Positions 8,676 to 17,602 of a stretch of DNA of 64,000 nucleotides are shown here, piece after piece. The notes under the pieces were generated by a model that saw only the letters and a program-made list of their open reading frames with translations, did not search any database and was not told the origin of the DNA. Each line of letters begins with the position of its first letter. Positions within the stretch are counted from its first letter, which is position 1. The translations under genes were made by a program, and so were the position numbers. Source of the stretch: Segatella copri (GTDB lineage Bacteria; Bacteroidota; Bacteroidia; Bacteroidales; Bacteroidaceae); assembly GCF_002224675.1 (NCBI RefSeq), contig NZ_NMPZ01000005.1, positions 111,022 to 175,021 on the forward strand, read 5' to 3'.

Positions 8676-11246
8676 ATGAGAAGATTTTCAGCCATCATAT
8701 TCCTGCTGTGCACGTTCGCCCTGGCGATGAGCGCACAGCACATCCAGCGCAACTATCACGACCGCAGCATGTCGGACGTCCTCATCGACCTCGACAAGGC
8801 TTCCAAGCGTTACAAAATCAGTTTCATCTACAACGAACTGGAGGATTTCACAGTTACCCAGAACGTGAAGACTACCAATATTCCCGATGCCATCCGTAAG
8901 GTAATCGGTTTCTATCCGATGCAGATGACCGTGGGCGACAGCCTCATCACCGTGGAGTGCATGCGCAAGAGCGAGCGCAAGCTGATAGGCAGACTGATAG
9001 ACAATCACAATCTTCCTGTAGAATTCGCCAATATCCAGCTGCTCAACCCGAAGGATTCCTCCTTTCTCTGTGGAGGCGTGAGCAACGCCAATGGCGATTT
9101 CGTCATTCCCTGCCAGCAGAAACAGGCCCTCATGAAGGTTTCGTTCGTAGGCTACAAGACGATTTGCAAGCTGGTACCTATTGCCCGTATCGGAAATGTG
9201 AGGATGCAGGCGAATTCATACTTGTTGAAAGGTGTGACCGTTGAAGCCGCAAGGGTTGTAGAAAAAGTAGATAGACAAATCATCTTCCCTACAAAAGAGC
9301 AGGTGAAAACGGCTTCCAATGGTTATGATCTGTTGGACAACTTGTCTTTGCCTACCATTATCGTAAATCGAGCAGAACGCAAAGTTCAGTCATTAAAGGG
9401 CGGAGATGTGCAAATACGCATCAACGATGTCAAGGCTAGCATGCAAGATGTATTGGCTTTGCAGCCGGATGAAGTTACAAAGGTGGAATTCATCAATGTT
9501 CCAGGACTCAAATATGGAGACAGCAATCTGGATGCAGTCATCAACTACCAGGTCCGCCGACGTTATGCCGGTTATGTGGGTGGAGTTTCTACGATGCAAG
9601 GCACCAAGGCAGGTTTCAATAATAGCGACGGTTATTTCAAATACAATGTGAAGAAATCGGAATTCAGTATCAACTACAGTTTCTCCTATCGCTCGGTAGA
9701 GGAACGAAGCTATGAGAGTCTCGGTACTTATCATCTGCCCACAGGAGAAACTCTACATCGCAATTATTTAGGTTATGATTCTCCGTTCCTATACACCACC
9801 AATAATGTACAGTTTGGTTATAATCTTAGTGAACCAGACAAATATACATTGAATGTACGGTTGAATTTCTACAATCACAACAGTCCTGTGAGAGGCATGA
9901 ACCAGCTTTATCAGGAAAGCGGCAAGGCAAATCAATATCTGCAAAACAACAGAAAAATGCTGGAGCAGATTCCATCTCTGGACATTTATTATTCGCTCAA
10001 CATGCCCCATGACCAGAACCTGGCTCTGAACCTGGTGGGTACTTACATCGGCACAGATTACCAATATCGTATGAGGGAATATACGTTCAACAAATCGCCG
10101 GAGGAATCTGTAAAGAACGCTCCGCTGACCGATTACAGTTATGATGCAACTGGTAGAAAGCGCTCTCTTATTGGTGAAGGAACATACAGCAAGAACTGGA
10201 AACAGATGGCTTTATCGGTAGGTGGACAATATAATATCAGCCACACAGATAACATCTATGTGGGAAGCAGTAATGCTGATACGGAATTGAAGTACAGCAA
10301 TCTCTATCTTTTCACCCAGCTACAGGGACAGCAGAAGTGGTTCAGTTATCAGGTGGGAGTTGGTGCAACCAGGTCTTCCATCCATCAGGGGGAGAACGGA
10401 TACAGCAAATGGCTGTTTCGACCACAGGTAACTTTACAGGCAAAGGCTAGCGACCATCTGAGTTTTAAATGGAGCAGCAAAATCACGTCAGACATCCCAA
10501 GCCTTTCCGACTTGAGCGAGTTGCGCCAATATTCCAACAGCTTTGAGGCGCGTGACGGCAATAGCGGTCTGAAGCCATTTACCGGCTACAACAATACCTT
10601 GTCGGCTTCCTGGAACATTCCGCTGATGTCTGTGTACCTGGAGGGAAACTGGACGTATTACGACAAGCCTATAGCTACTTCTATCTTGCCCGAAAAGCGG
10701 GAGGATGGCTCTTATCTCTTTGTGAGCAAACCGGAGAATCAGAAGAGTCATGATTACAAGCACCTGCTGTTGACTCCTGAAGTTCACCTCATCAAGGATC
10801 ATCTGGATTTGAACCTTATGTGCGAGTATCAGAATGTCAAGACAAAGGGTTTGGATTATTCCCACGAGTTCAATTACTTCAGTTATGGAGCAGAAATTCG
10901 GTACATGACGGGCAATTGGAACATTGGCTATGGTGCCTATAAGGTGGAAAAGAGTTTTTGGGGAGAAAAGACAAACGGCGGAGAGCCAACCTCCAATCTT
11001 GCCGTAACCTACAGTTATAAGAACTGGCAGTTTGGCGTTCTCGGATTATTCGTATTCTATCCTCATGGCTGCGTGTATAAGGATGAACTTTTCAACAAGT
11101 ATGTGCAGCAGAAGAACAAGGTACGCCTTGCTGACCAGGGCAACATGCTTGTCTTTGCTGCCAGCTTCAACTTCAGCCATGGCCGCAGATACCATACAGG
11201 CAGCCGTAAGCTGAACAATAGCGATAGAGATAATGGTATCAGATAG
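8676..11246 (+). CDS. STN-domain outer-membrane beta-barrel receptor (copy 2, divergent barrel)
   Basis: An 856-aa protein. The signal peptide, STN-like domain and regulatory-like sandwich (residues 1 to ~175) match copy 1 almost exactly. After MQAN the sequence switches to SYLLKGVTVEAARVVEKVDRQIIFPTKEQVKTASNGYDLLDNLS..., a plug/barrel with only remote similarity to copy 1. The barrel carries the alternating strands and C-terminal FNFSHGRRYHTGSRK of the OMP_b-brl_3 type. Same signalling half with a new ligand half suggests diversification of sensing specificity. The ligand is unknown. Confidence 0.88.
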   Translation: MRRFSAIIFLLCTFALAMSAQHIQRNYHDRSMSDVLIDLDKASKRYKISFIYNELEDFTVTQNVKTTNIPDAIRKVIGFYPMQMTVGDSLITVECMRKSERKLIGRLIDNHNLPVEFANIQLLNPKDSSFLCGGVSNANGDFVIPCQQKQALMKVSFVGYKTICKLVPIARIGNVRMQANSYLLKGVTVEAARVVEKVDRQIIFPTKEQVKTASNGYDLLDNLSLPTIIVNRAERKVQSLKGGDVQIRINDVKASMQDVLALQPDEVTKVEFINVPGLKYGDSNLDAVINYQVRRRYAGYVGGVSTMQGTKAGFNNSDGYFKYNVKKSEFSINYSFSYRSVEERSYESLGTYHLPTGETLHRNYLGYDSPFLYTTNNVQFGYNLSEPDKYTLNVRLNFYNHNSPVRGMNQLYQESGKANQYLQNNRKMLEQIPSLDIYYSLNMPHDQNLALNLVGTYIGTDYQYRMREYTFNKSPEESVKNAPLTDYSYDATGRKRSLIGEGTYSKNWKQMALSVGGQYNISHTDNIYVGSSNADTELKYSNLYLFTQLQGQQKWFSYQVGVGATRSSIHQGENGYSKWLFRPQVTLQAKASDHLSFKWSSKITSDIPSLSDLSELRQYSNSFEARDGNSGLKPFTGYNNTLSASWNIPLMSVYLEGNWTYYDKPIATSILPEKREDGSYLFVSKPENQKSHDYKHLLLTPEVHLIKDHLDLNLMCEYQNVKTKGLDYSHEFNYFSYGAEIRYMTGNWNIGYGAYKVEKSFWGEKTNGGEPTSNLAVTYSYKNWQFGVLGLFVFYPHGCVYKDELFNKYVQQKNKVRLADQGNMLVFAASFNFSHGRRYHTGSRKLNNSDRDNGIR

Positions 11247-11274
11247 AATGACGACTTGTAGTTATAAAAAATAA

Positions 11275-11313
11275 TCTTTCTAACTGGGAAAATATTTTTT
11301 CCAGTTAGAAAGA
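11275..11313. terminator. Bidirectional hairpin terminator
   Basis: Perfect 13-bp arms TCTTTCTAACTGG (11275-11287) and CCAGTTAGAAAGA (11301-11313) enclose an A/T-rich loop. It lies between the receptor and the converging TPR gene. There is no long U-run on either side, so efficiency is uncertain. Confidence 0.65.
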
Positions 11314-11327
11314 TGAAATTCTATTAT

Positions 11328-12200
11328 TCAGTATTCGTTATGGAAAACCTTATAGGGGTCCATCTGCTGCATTTTTTCCTTGATTTTCTGCTCTATTCCC
11401 TCTGATGGTTCCGGAATTTCGGCACCCATTTCCTTGGCTGCAGCCTCATCCTCGGCAGCACCGGCACTATCACCCAGACTTCTGCGAACCTCGCTGCGCT
11501 CGCGATACGCATCAATAGAGAAAGGATTTACCTCCATCACCTTACCGTAGGTCTGTTCAGCCTCCTCCATCTTTCCCTGCGCCTTCTCTACACGAGCCTT
11601 CAGTAACAGCACATCCTCGTTGCCCGGAATATGCTCATAGAGGAAAGTTGCATCGAGTTCTGCCTCGGAAAGATGAGCCTGATCCAACAGGATGCTGCCA
11701 CGAAGCAATCGGGCGGCATAGAAATCCTCACGCTTGCCTATCGCCTCTGTCAGCATCGACACAGCACGGATGGGTTCGCCCAATCCCCGGCAAGCCTTGG
11801 CAGAATAGAGATAGGTCTGCAGATTCGATGTGTCCAGGTGAAGAGCCTTATCGCATACCTCCGACATGGCAGTATAGTTCTCCATCATATACGCCACATC
11901 CGCCATACGCAGCAACACCGCCACGTTGTCGGTCTGGGCTTCCGAGAGAATCTGCAACTGCTCATAGGCTTTCTGCAGATCACCCATAGAGATGTAAGCC
12001 TGCGAGAGATAGTCGCGGCATTCCAAATCATCTGCATTCAGCTGCAGAGCGTGTTCCAAAGACTTGGCTGCAAGGTCAAATTGATGCATGCGGAGAGCAC
12101 GAACACCATCATATTTCACCATGTCGAAGTCTTTTTCCTTCTCCTGTTTCACTTCCTCAGTAGTCTTTTGGCCACCAAATAGCTTTTTAAATATGTTCAT
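11328..12200 (-). CDS. Tetratricopeptide-repeat protein
   Basis: A 290-aa protein made of about six TPR-like helix pairs from residue ~30 to ~255 (for example AAKSLEHALQLNADDLECRDYLSQAYISMGDLQKAYEQLQ and AEQTYGKVMEVNPFSIDAYRERSEVRRSLGD). There is no signal peptide and no enzymatic domain, so it is probably a cytoplasmic scaffold for protein-protein contacts. The N-terminus (MNIFKKLFGGQKTTEEVKQEKEKDF) is charged. A TATCTTTG element at 12262-12269 on the minus strand lies ~60 bp upstream of the start. It appears monocistronic and its specific role is not recognisable. Confidence 0.82.
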   Translation of the reverse strand: MNIFKKLFGGQKTTEEVKQEKEKDFDMVKYDGVRALRMHQFDLAAKSLEHALQLNADDLECRDYLSQAYISMGDLQKAYEQLQILSEAQTDNVAVLLRMADVAYMMENYTAMSEVCDKALHLDTSNLQTYLYSAKACRGLGEPIRAVSMLTEAIGKREDFYAARLLRGSILLDQAHLSEAELDATFLYEHIPGNEDVLLLKARVEKAQGKMEEAEQTYGKVMEVNPFSIDAYRERSEVRRSLGDSAGAAEDEAAAKEMGAEIPEPSEGIEQKIKEKMQQMDPYKVFHNEY

Positions 12201-12261
12201 AATCCAACTATTTTTTTAGGTTTTGAATTGTTTGTTGTTGAAATCGTATCAAACGACAGGG

Positions 12262-12269
12262 CAAAGATA
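12262..12269 (-). promoter_or_regulatory. -7 promoter element (TATCTTTG) of the TPR gene
   Basis: TATCTTTG on the minus strand matches TAnnTTTG and is placed 62 bp upstream of the TPR start codon. Confidence 0.55.
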
Positions 12270-12425
12270 CAAATAAAAGCCCAAAAACGCCTGCTTTTTG
12301 GAAGAAATATTTTCATTTTTCTGATTACGAGAAGATGGTGACAAACTTAGACGCACGAATACCATCCACATAAACATCTGCTTGATAGGGAGTTAGGATT
12401 GTTTTTGATTTCAGTTAAAGGCATC

Positions 12426-12623
12426 AAAAATCTCAGTCTCAGTTGTCTCAGTTATTTTTCAAGTACCCCCTCTTTTTCTTTTATTCTTATATATATATTA
12501 TATATTTATATATAATTAATTAATAATCAGTAAGTTACAAAACAGAAGAAAGAAGAGGAATAGAAAAAAGGGGGGAATGATACCCCCTTATTTTTTAACT
12601 GAGAGACTGAGACTGAGATTTTT
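12426..12623. repeat. Structured inverted element 1 (CTCAGT arms, AT-rich core)
   Basis: About 198 bp with terminal inverted arms of 27-28 nt: 12426-12453 (AAAAATCTCAGTCTCAGTTG...) and 12597-12623, matching except for one small bulge. Inside are a C5 and a G6 run, an 18-bp G/C hairpin flanked by A and T runs (about 12564-12596), a long alternating TA tract, and the motif AATTAATTAATAATCA (12515-12530). The neighbouring element at 12695-12897 has the same plan and the same core motif, but unrelated arms. No coding frame is visible. Confidence 0.75.
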
Positions 12624-12694
12624 CAAATCAATTGGAACGCTATTTTTTGCATTAACTATCTGACTATTAGTCTTTTAGAAGAAAGCAAATTAGA

Positions 12695-12897
12695 AAATCT
12701 TCCAGATTCCAAATCTTCCAATTAATTTTTCAGCATATCCCTCCTACCCTCATTTTTATATATATTTATATATATATTATATATACAATTAATTAATAAT
12801 CAACATGTTACACAATATAAAAAAGTAAAGCAGACGGACAAGCGAAAGATGCATACCCTCTTAAAATTAATTGGAAGAACTGGAATCTGGAAGATTT
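12695..12897. repeat. Structured inverted element 2 (ATCTTCCA arms, AT-rich core)
   Basis: About 203 bp with 35-nt arms at 12695-12729 (AAATCTTCCAGATTCC...) and 12863-12897, matching at 33 of 35 positions. The interior again has CCCTC blocks near the arms, a TATATATA tract and AATTAATTAATAATCA followed by a GTTACA motif, as in element 1. The arms themselves are built from short repeats of ATCTTCCA, as the arms of element 1 are built from CTCAGT. The remainder of the 12201-12954 gap holds nothing recognisable. Confidence 0.75.
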
Positions 12898-12954
12898 AGC
12901 AGGGTAACTGGAACGCAGCCCCAGGGAAATCCCCTCTTCTCTAGAAGGCATTTC

Positions 12955-14523
12955 TCACTCCACGACCCAATCCGTGATGTTATGCGTAGCACTATCAAAA
13001 TTAACCCCGACCTTGGTTATAGGAAGACCCGACAAGGCAAAACGCTGGCGATAGTTCTTGAGATTGATCTGCTGCATCGCCACCTGGGCATTCTGGTTAA
13101 GTTTCAACTCTATCAAGTAAAGACGAGATTTCGTCATAACCACGATATCAACCCTGCCATTCGGAGTATGTACTTCTACATCTACCATCCAAGCCGTAAG
13201 AAGCGAGAAGATGACATAGAACATCTGCTGATAATGCCCCTCATAGTCCGTATTGGCACAATATGGAACCGTGCCCAGGAAAGTCTGCAAATACTGCAGG
13301 ACCAGTCCCAGGTCTTCCTTATCGAAGGCACGAGCCATATTGCGGGTCGTATTATTGGCATTCTGCGTGTTAGGCGTTACATAGTAAGGAATCAGCGCCT
13401 TGGTCAACCCCAGCCGCACTTCTCTGTTCGGAATACCCAAAGTATAGGAATCGTAAGCCTCTTCATAATCCTTGATTGTAATATAGCCACTCTGATAGAG
13501 CAGAGGCGTAAGAGTTGTCATCGTTTCTGTAGGCGCATCAAAGTCTGAAACGCCCGCTTCCATGGATTCGGCGAAATCGCTGAAGTTGACACCAAACTTC
13601 TTCATCATATTGATGAGATAGGTAGGAGTTCCCGTAGAAAACCAGAATGGCTCTACCCGCTTTAGCGAAAGACTGCTGAGCAAACTGAACGGATTGAAGA
13701 TATCAGGCGATTCTGATGCAAAATGATAGCCGTCATAATAATCCTTGAGTCGGCTCAGCGTCTCATCCATCGTCCAGTTCTTTGCCTCGGCCAATTCCTG
13801 TATCCCCTCTTTTAACCGGGTAAGCATCTCCTCCTTGGTAATACCACAAATGCCCGCATACTCGGGGAGCATGCTGATATTGGTGATGTTGTTCAACTCA
13901 CTGAAGATGCTGAGCTGAGAAAACTTGGTAATGCCCGTGAGGAATACAAAATGAAGCATGGAGTCAGAATCCTTCAAGGGACTGAAAAAATTGCGAAGAA
14001 TCTGACGGAGAGCCACCAGCTGGTTTTCCTCGTGCACCACATCCAGGAGGGGCGCATCGTATTCGTCGATGAGAATGACCACCTGCTTGCCGGTTTGCCT
14101 ATAAACTTGGCTGATGAGATTGAGCAATCTTACATTTGGGTCGGGCGCATCCGTCATGATTCCCCATTTCTCTTCATGCTGTTTCAGAATAAAGAGAAGA
14201 TAGCGTACCAGCGCATCCTCCTGCATGTGCTTGCCACCCGACAGATCAAAATGCAAGACAGGGTATTCCACCCAATCCTGTTCCAGCCTTTCCATCTCCA
14301 ATCCCTTGAAAAGTTCCTTCTTTCCTTCGAAGTAGCTTTGCAAGGTAGAGACAAGAAGCGACTTTCCGAATCGACGAGGGCGACTCAGAAAAAGATATTT
14401 CTTGCCGGAATGGGTCATCTGATGGATGTAACCGGTCTTATCAACATAGAGATAATTCTTGGTGATAATCTCCGAGAATGTCTGAATGCCTACTGGATAG
14501 AATTTTGCTGCCATAATCTGCAC
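12955..14523 (-). CDS. AAA-ATPase-like protein with PD-(D/E)XK nuclease-like C-terminus
   Basis: A 522-aa protein with an N-terminal AAA-ATPase_like domain (YPVGIQTFSEIITKNYLYVDKT, then the Walker A-like RPRRFGKSLL and Walker B VVILIDEYDAPLLD) and a C-terminal PDDEXK_9 region (NGRVDIVVMTKSRLYLIELKLNQNAQVAMQQI), where D...ELK is the nuclease-like signature. The family is abundant in multiple copies in Bacteroidota and its role is unproven. Translation may start at the fourth codon (MAAKFYP, 14514) instead. It seems to stand alone, next to the repeat elements on one side and the island flank on the other. Confidence 0.88.
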   Translation of the reverse strand: MQIMAAKFYPVGIQTFSEIITKNYLYVDKTGYIHQMTHSGKKYLFLSRPRRFGKSLLVSTLQSYFEGKKELFKGLEMERLEQDWVEYPVLHFDLSGGKHMQEDALVRYLLFILKQHEEKWGIMTDAPDPNVRLLNLISQVYRQTGKQVVILIDEYDAPLLDVVHEENQLVALRQILRNFFSPLKDSDSMLHFVFLTGITKFSQLSIFSELNNITNISMLPEYAGICGITKEEMLTRLKEGIQELAEAKNWTMDETLSRLKDYYDGYHFASESPDIFNPFSLLSSLSLKRVEPFWFSTGTPTYLINMMKKFGVNFSDFAESMEAGVSDFDAPTETMTTLTPLLYQSGYITIKDYEEAYDSYTLGIPNREVRLGLTKALIPYYVTPNTQNANNTTRNMARAFDKEDLGLVLQYLQTFLGTVPYCANTDYEGHYQQMFYVIFSLLTAWMVDVEVHTPNGRVDIVVMTKSRLYLIELKLNQNAQVAMQQINLKNYRQRFALSGLPITKVGVNFDSATHNITDWVVE

Positions 14524-14617
14524 CGTTTTGATTTTGGCACAAAGTTAAGCAAAATTTCTGAGAACAACAAGCAAATCGGAGTTAAAAATACAAGATTGGG
14601 ATAAAGAAAAAAATAAG

Positions 14618-14798
14618 CTTTCCTTTTGAAAAGGAAATAATTACCGATTTCTTTCCTTTTTAGAAGGAAACTTTCTACATTTGCAGCCGATTGTAGGAAT
14701 CGACTTTGATGGAATAGGCATCTCGTTCTGCGCCGTGATGATTTCCTGCAAGTTTGCCCTGCGGGAGAAGCGGAAGTGGATGCGCTTATCCATATTCC
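14618..14798 (-). pseudogene. Truncated duplicate of the anti-sigma gene 3' end (left flank of island)
   Basis: This 181-bp stretch matches 20602-20871, the 3' end of the anti-sigma gene at 20745-21857 plus its downstream hairpins, with few substitutions. An internal ~89-bp stretch, including the stop region and most of the GGAATA repeat, is missing. It begins with CTTTCC hairpins and ends in the reverse complement of codons for the DUF4974 part. The two copies are in the same orientation and enclose the HIRAN/DUF262/WYL genes. This looks like a scar of insertion or of recombination at the anti-sigma gene. Confidence 0.75.
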
Positions 14799-14958
14799 CA
14801 AAGGAAAGCATAAAAATTACTTAAATAAAGCAACTTTTAGAATTTTTTCGAAGTATAGTTAGAAATATTTTCGTATTTTTGCAAAGTATACTTTAAAATA
14901 TTTCCTCTAAACACATAAAAAAAGACTTGCTGTCCCACGAATTGGCACAAGTGCAAGC

Positions 14959-14966
14959 TAACTTTG
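14959..14966 (+). promoter_or_regulatory. -7 promoter element (TAACTTTG) of the HIRAN gene
   Basis: TAACTTTG lies 27 bp before the ATG at 14993. It is also one arm of a 9-bp inverted repeat: TAACTTTGC at 14959-14967 and GCAAAGTTA at 14985-14993, the latter overlapping the A of the ATG. Another TATTTTTG element at 14874-14881 points the same way. Nothing else is seen in 14799-14958. Confidence 0.55.
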
Positions 14967-14992
14967 CACACAGAAATCAAAATAGCAAAGTT

Positions 14993-15369
14993 ATGAAGAA
15001 AAAAAGTTATTTTTCAAGGAATGTCATCTCGCAGGCCGCCAATATCATGACGCCAATGAAGTTTGGGAAGAGTTGAAGGTCGGCACTCTGCTTGAATTAC
15101 AAAGAGACCAAGAGAACCCATACGACAAGAATGCAGTCGCTGTGGTTTACTCAAAGGTGGCAGATAACAACGAGAAAGAGGAATATCTGCTGGGCTATCT
15201 TCCTCGCACTTCCAATACTGAGATTGCCCAATTATTGGAAATGGGGTGGGCATCTATCTTTGAATGCCGCATCAGCAAAATCAACGAAGATGCCCATTAC
15301 GAGAACCAAATTCGCTTGACCATTCGCATCAAGCAAAACCAACAAGCACAGAATTGTGTCGAAAGCTAA
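14993..15369 (+). pseudogene. HIRAN-domain protein, reading frame broken by one base after the start
   Basis: From 14998 the frame encodes LFFKECHLAGRQYHDANEVWEELKVGTLLELQRDQENPYDKNAVAVVY...LGYLPRTSN, a HIRAN domain (a DNA-binding module linked to repair and stalled forks) of normal length. The only well-placed ATG (14993, with promoter and AG-rich leader) is in another frame and stops after 27 codons. The two frames would join if the seven-A run at 14999-15005 had eight A's. This may be a true frameshift, a slippage-decoded gene, a phase-variable tract or a sequencing error. A TTG at 15073 could give only a truncated domain. Confidence 0.75.
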
Positions 15370-15441
15370 CCCTAATATCGGGTCAGGTCGTAGGGACCTG
15401 TATGGTGCGGCGTGGCCTTGACCTTTCTGTGCTTTCCTACA

Positions 15442-15509
15442 AAGGGACAGGATACGCCTCTCACACGTCGGTCTTCGGATGCAGACTTCGGGAGGATTTC
15501 CTGTCCCTT
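15442..15509. other. Long-range hairpin between converging genes
   Basis: Perfect 11-bp arms AAGGGACAGGA (15442-15452) and TCCTGTCCCTT (15499-15509) enclose a 46-nt GC-rich segment that can fold further. It lies between the HIRAN gene and the converging DUF262 operon. It may be a terminator for the rightward transcript (TTATTCTTATTT follows) or part of a small structured RNA. Confidence 0.5.
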
Positions 15510-15544
15510 ATTCTTATTTACAAAATAATCAGCATCTTATAGTA

Positions 15545-17593
15545 TTATCTTTTCATGACGATTTTAAGCATTCTTTCTTGATGCTCATTCATATCATCCA
15601 CATTCCATTCCAATCCAAAAGGACGTTTAGCCGTCTCATTCTTAATCCCATCATCATAATTGTCTTGACATATTTGCAACATGATTCTGAACTTTAGAGA
15701 TGCTGTACTTACTTGATTTGACTTTGAATCCAAATAACGGTTTTTCTTATCAATTGGATTCCAGTCAGAACCGGAGCTATTAGCATCGGAACCAATCATG
15801 GCAAAGTTTCCAAAACAATTAATGTCTTCTGAGCTGATAGGTTTATCGCTACCAGCCTTAGCCTGAGGATAATAATGTTCAAGGCTCTTACGAGTTCGAG
15901 AGAAATAGAAGTTATTAAATACCTCTAATTCAAAATCACTACATCCCAAATCTTGGAAGAATCCGATACGTTTTGCATCTCCTTTCTTAGCTTTTCCTCC
16001 ACGTAGCTCCTCCGCATACTTTCTCCATATTTTATAGTCTGTATAATCAAACACATAGAGAGGTATATTGGGCGCTCCCTTAGGATAGATGCGATTAAAG
16101 TCGCATTCTACATTTTCCTGTTCTACATTCAGATGTCCATTTCGTATCATCGTGTCATCAAAGCTATTAGGCTTTGGCTGGTTTCTTTCATTGAGTTTTT
16201 CCGCATTCAGATACACATCAAAGAAGTACTTATCAGCCAAATCTCTCATAAAGACGAGATAATCACTAATATTATCGTTCTCAAACAAATGGTACAGACA
16301 ATAGAACAGGTAGTTCTTGCGTTGCTTCGCCGTAAAAGTTACCTCGAACATAGATAGCAACTGTACCAGCTCTGCCTGCACAGGTTTGTCTTCCGACAAA
16401 TCCTTCAGATAGACAGCATTTCCATTTTTATAGTAACGCTGCAACTTCCACGGGTTTTCAGAAATACGGTCCTCACCGAGCGTATGATGAACCACATAAT
16501 TATCCAAGAAATACTTAGCCTTCAACAGATTATAAGCAAACCGCTTTACGAAATCGGCCGTGATGTTAATCTTCTCAAACTCATGAAGCAGTTCCTTGTC
16601 ATCAAGAGATAATTTCAAAGGATCAAATCCTTGTTCCTTCATCCTCGTAATCTTCAACACAATCAAGAGGAAATTAGGAAAGTCTATGATTGGTTGAAAT
16701 CTATCATTTTCATCTAACGTCGTACTCTGGGGCACAGGCCTAACAGGAGTATTCAACAACTCTGCAATCGTTTTTCTACCCAAAGAATTACCAGCATTAG
16801 CTGGCATGTCGGCAAATGCATCAAACGACTCTAAGACGAAACTATCCATGTTCTCACCAAAAACAGTTTTCATATCAGACATTTTTTGCTGAACGTAGAA
16901 GCACATATCACTACATGCTTCCCAGATACGGCTGAACTTCTCCATTGAGGTATTATCCCCGATAAATTGTTCACTCAATTTTGCCTTAACAATCTCATGC
17001 TTCTCCAGCTGTTCGCCACGAGAGTTCATCACCTCAAAATAATGGTTCAAATCCACATCCTTCGGCACTCGATAATGTATGATATGGACATGATTCAAGA
17101 AATACTCTTTGAATTTATCCACATCAGTTTGAGCCAAACCAACAATCTCATTCAATCCTGCTTTTGCGGAATCGAAGCCATTCTTGATACCAAGGTCAGG
17201 CATCTCGCCAAGGTCCTCTTTCTCTCCACGCCCTGATAATGCCTCTATCGTCGAAGCTGAAGCTTTTCGTGCCGAATAAGTCAAGCGATTATAAATGTCA
17301 TGCACTCCCAAAGCTCTAAGTATGATGTAAATCGTAGTCAAACGCTGTTGACCATCTATCACCTCATATTTGTTCTCATCACGCTTATAAGTGACAAGAG
17401 TACCTATGTAATAAACCGTTTTGCCCATATCCATAGAATCATGGACATCTTTTATCAAAGCACAAATTTCATCTCGTTCCCACGCATAGTTACGTTGGTA
17501 GATAGGAATTACGTATGTAATAGGTGCTCCGTGATTATCACAATAGATTTCCTTGATAGAACACTCTTTCAAAATACTTTTCAAATCTTTCAT
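15545..17593 (-). CDS. DUF262-DUF1524 protein (GmrSD/SspE-like, HNH-type nuclease)
   Basis: A 682-aa protein. The N-terminal DUF262 (ParB/sulfiredoxin-like fold with proposed nucleotidase activity) shows IPIYQRNYAW (29-38), YYIGTLV (61-67) and VIDGQQR (78-84). The middle is helical. The C-terminal DUF1524 HNH-like domain shows EHYYPQ (His about 573), INCFGNFAMIG and ANSSGSDWNPIDKK. The same architecture occurs in modification-dependent type IV restriction (GmrSD) and in SspE of phosphorothioate systems. It is the second gene of a two-gene operon, 9 bp after the other DUF262 gene. A role in phage or plasmid restriction is likely but inferred. Confidence 0.85.
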   Translation of the reverse strand: MKDLKSILKECSIKEIYCDNHGAPITYVIPIYQRNYAWERDEICALIKDVHDSMDMGKTVYYIGTLVTYKRDENKYEVIDGQQRLTTIYIILRALGVHDIYNRLTYSARKASASTIEALSGRGEKEDLGEMPDLGIKNGFDSAKAGLNEIVGLAQTDVDKFKEYFLNHVHIIHYRVPKDVDLNHYFEVMNSRGEQLEKHEIVKAKLSEQFIGDNTSMEKFSRIWEACSDMCFYVQQKMSDMKTVFGENMDSFVLESFDAFADMPANAGNSLGRKTIAELLNTPVRPVPQSTTLDENDRFQPIIDFPNFLLIVLKITRMKEQGFDPLKLSLDDKELLHEFEKINITADFVKRFAYNLLKAKYFLDNYVVHHTLGEDRISENPWKLQRYYKNGNAVYLKDLSEDKPVQAELVQLLSMFEVTFTAKQRKNYLFYCLYHLFENDNISDYLVFMRDLADKYFFDVYLNAEKLNERNQPKPNSFDDTMIRNGHLNVEQENVECDFNRIYPKGAPNIPLYVFDYTDYKIWRKYAEELRGGKAKKGDAKRIGFFQDLGCSDFELEVFNNFYFSRTRKSLEHYYPQAKAGSDKPISSEDINCFGNFAMIGSDANSSGSDWNPIDKKNRYLDSKSNQVSTASLKFRIMLQICQDNYDDGIKNETAKRPFGLEWNVDDMNEHQERMLKIVMKR

Positions 17594-17602
17594 TGTCTTC
17601 TA

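Noticed and set aside
15264..15542. A 92-codon frame running across the HIRAN gene end and the GC-rich gap
   Set aside because: It overlaps the HIRAN frame and has no start signal or domain. The region is better explained by foldable non-coding sequence.
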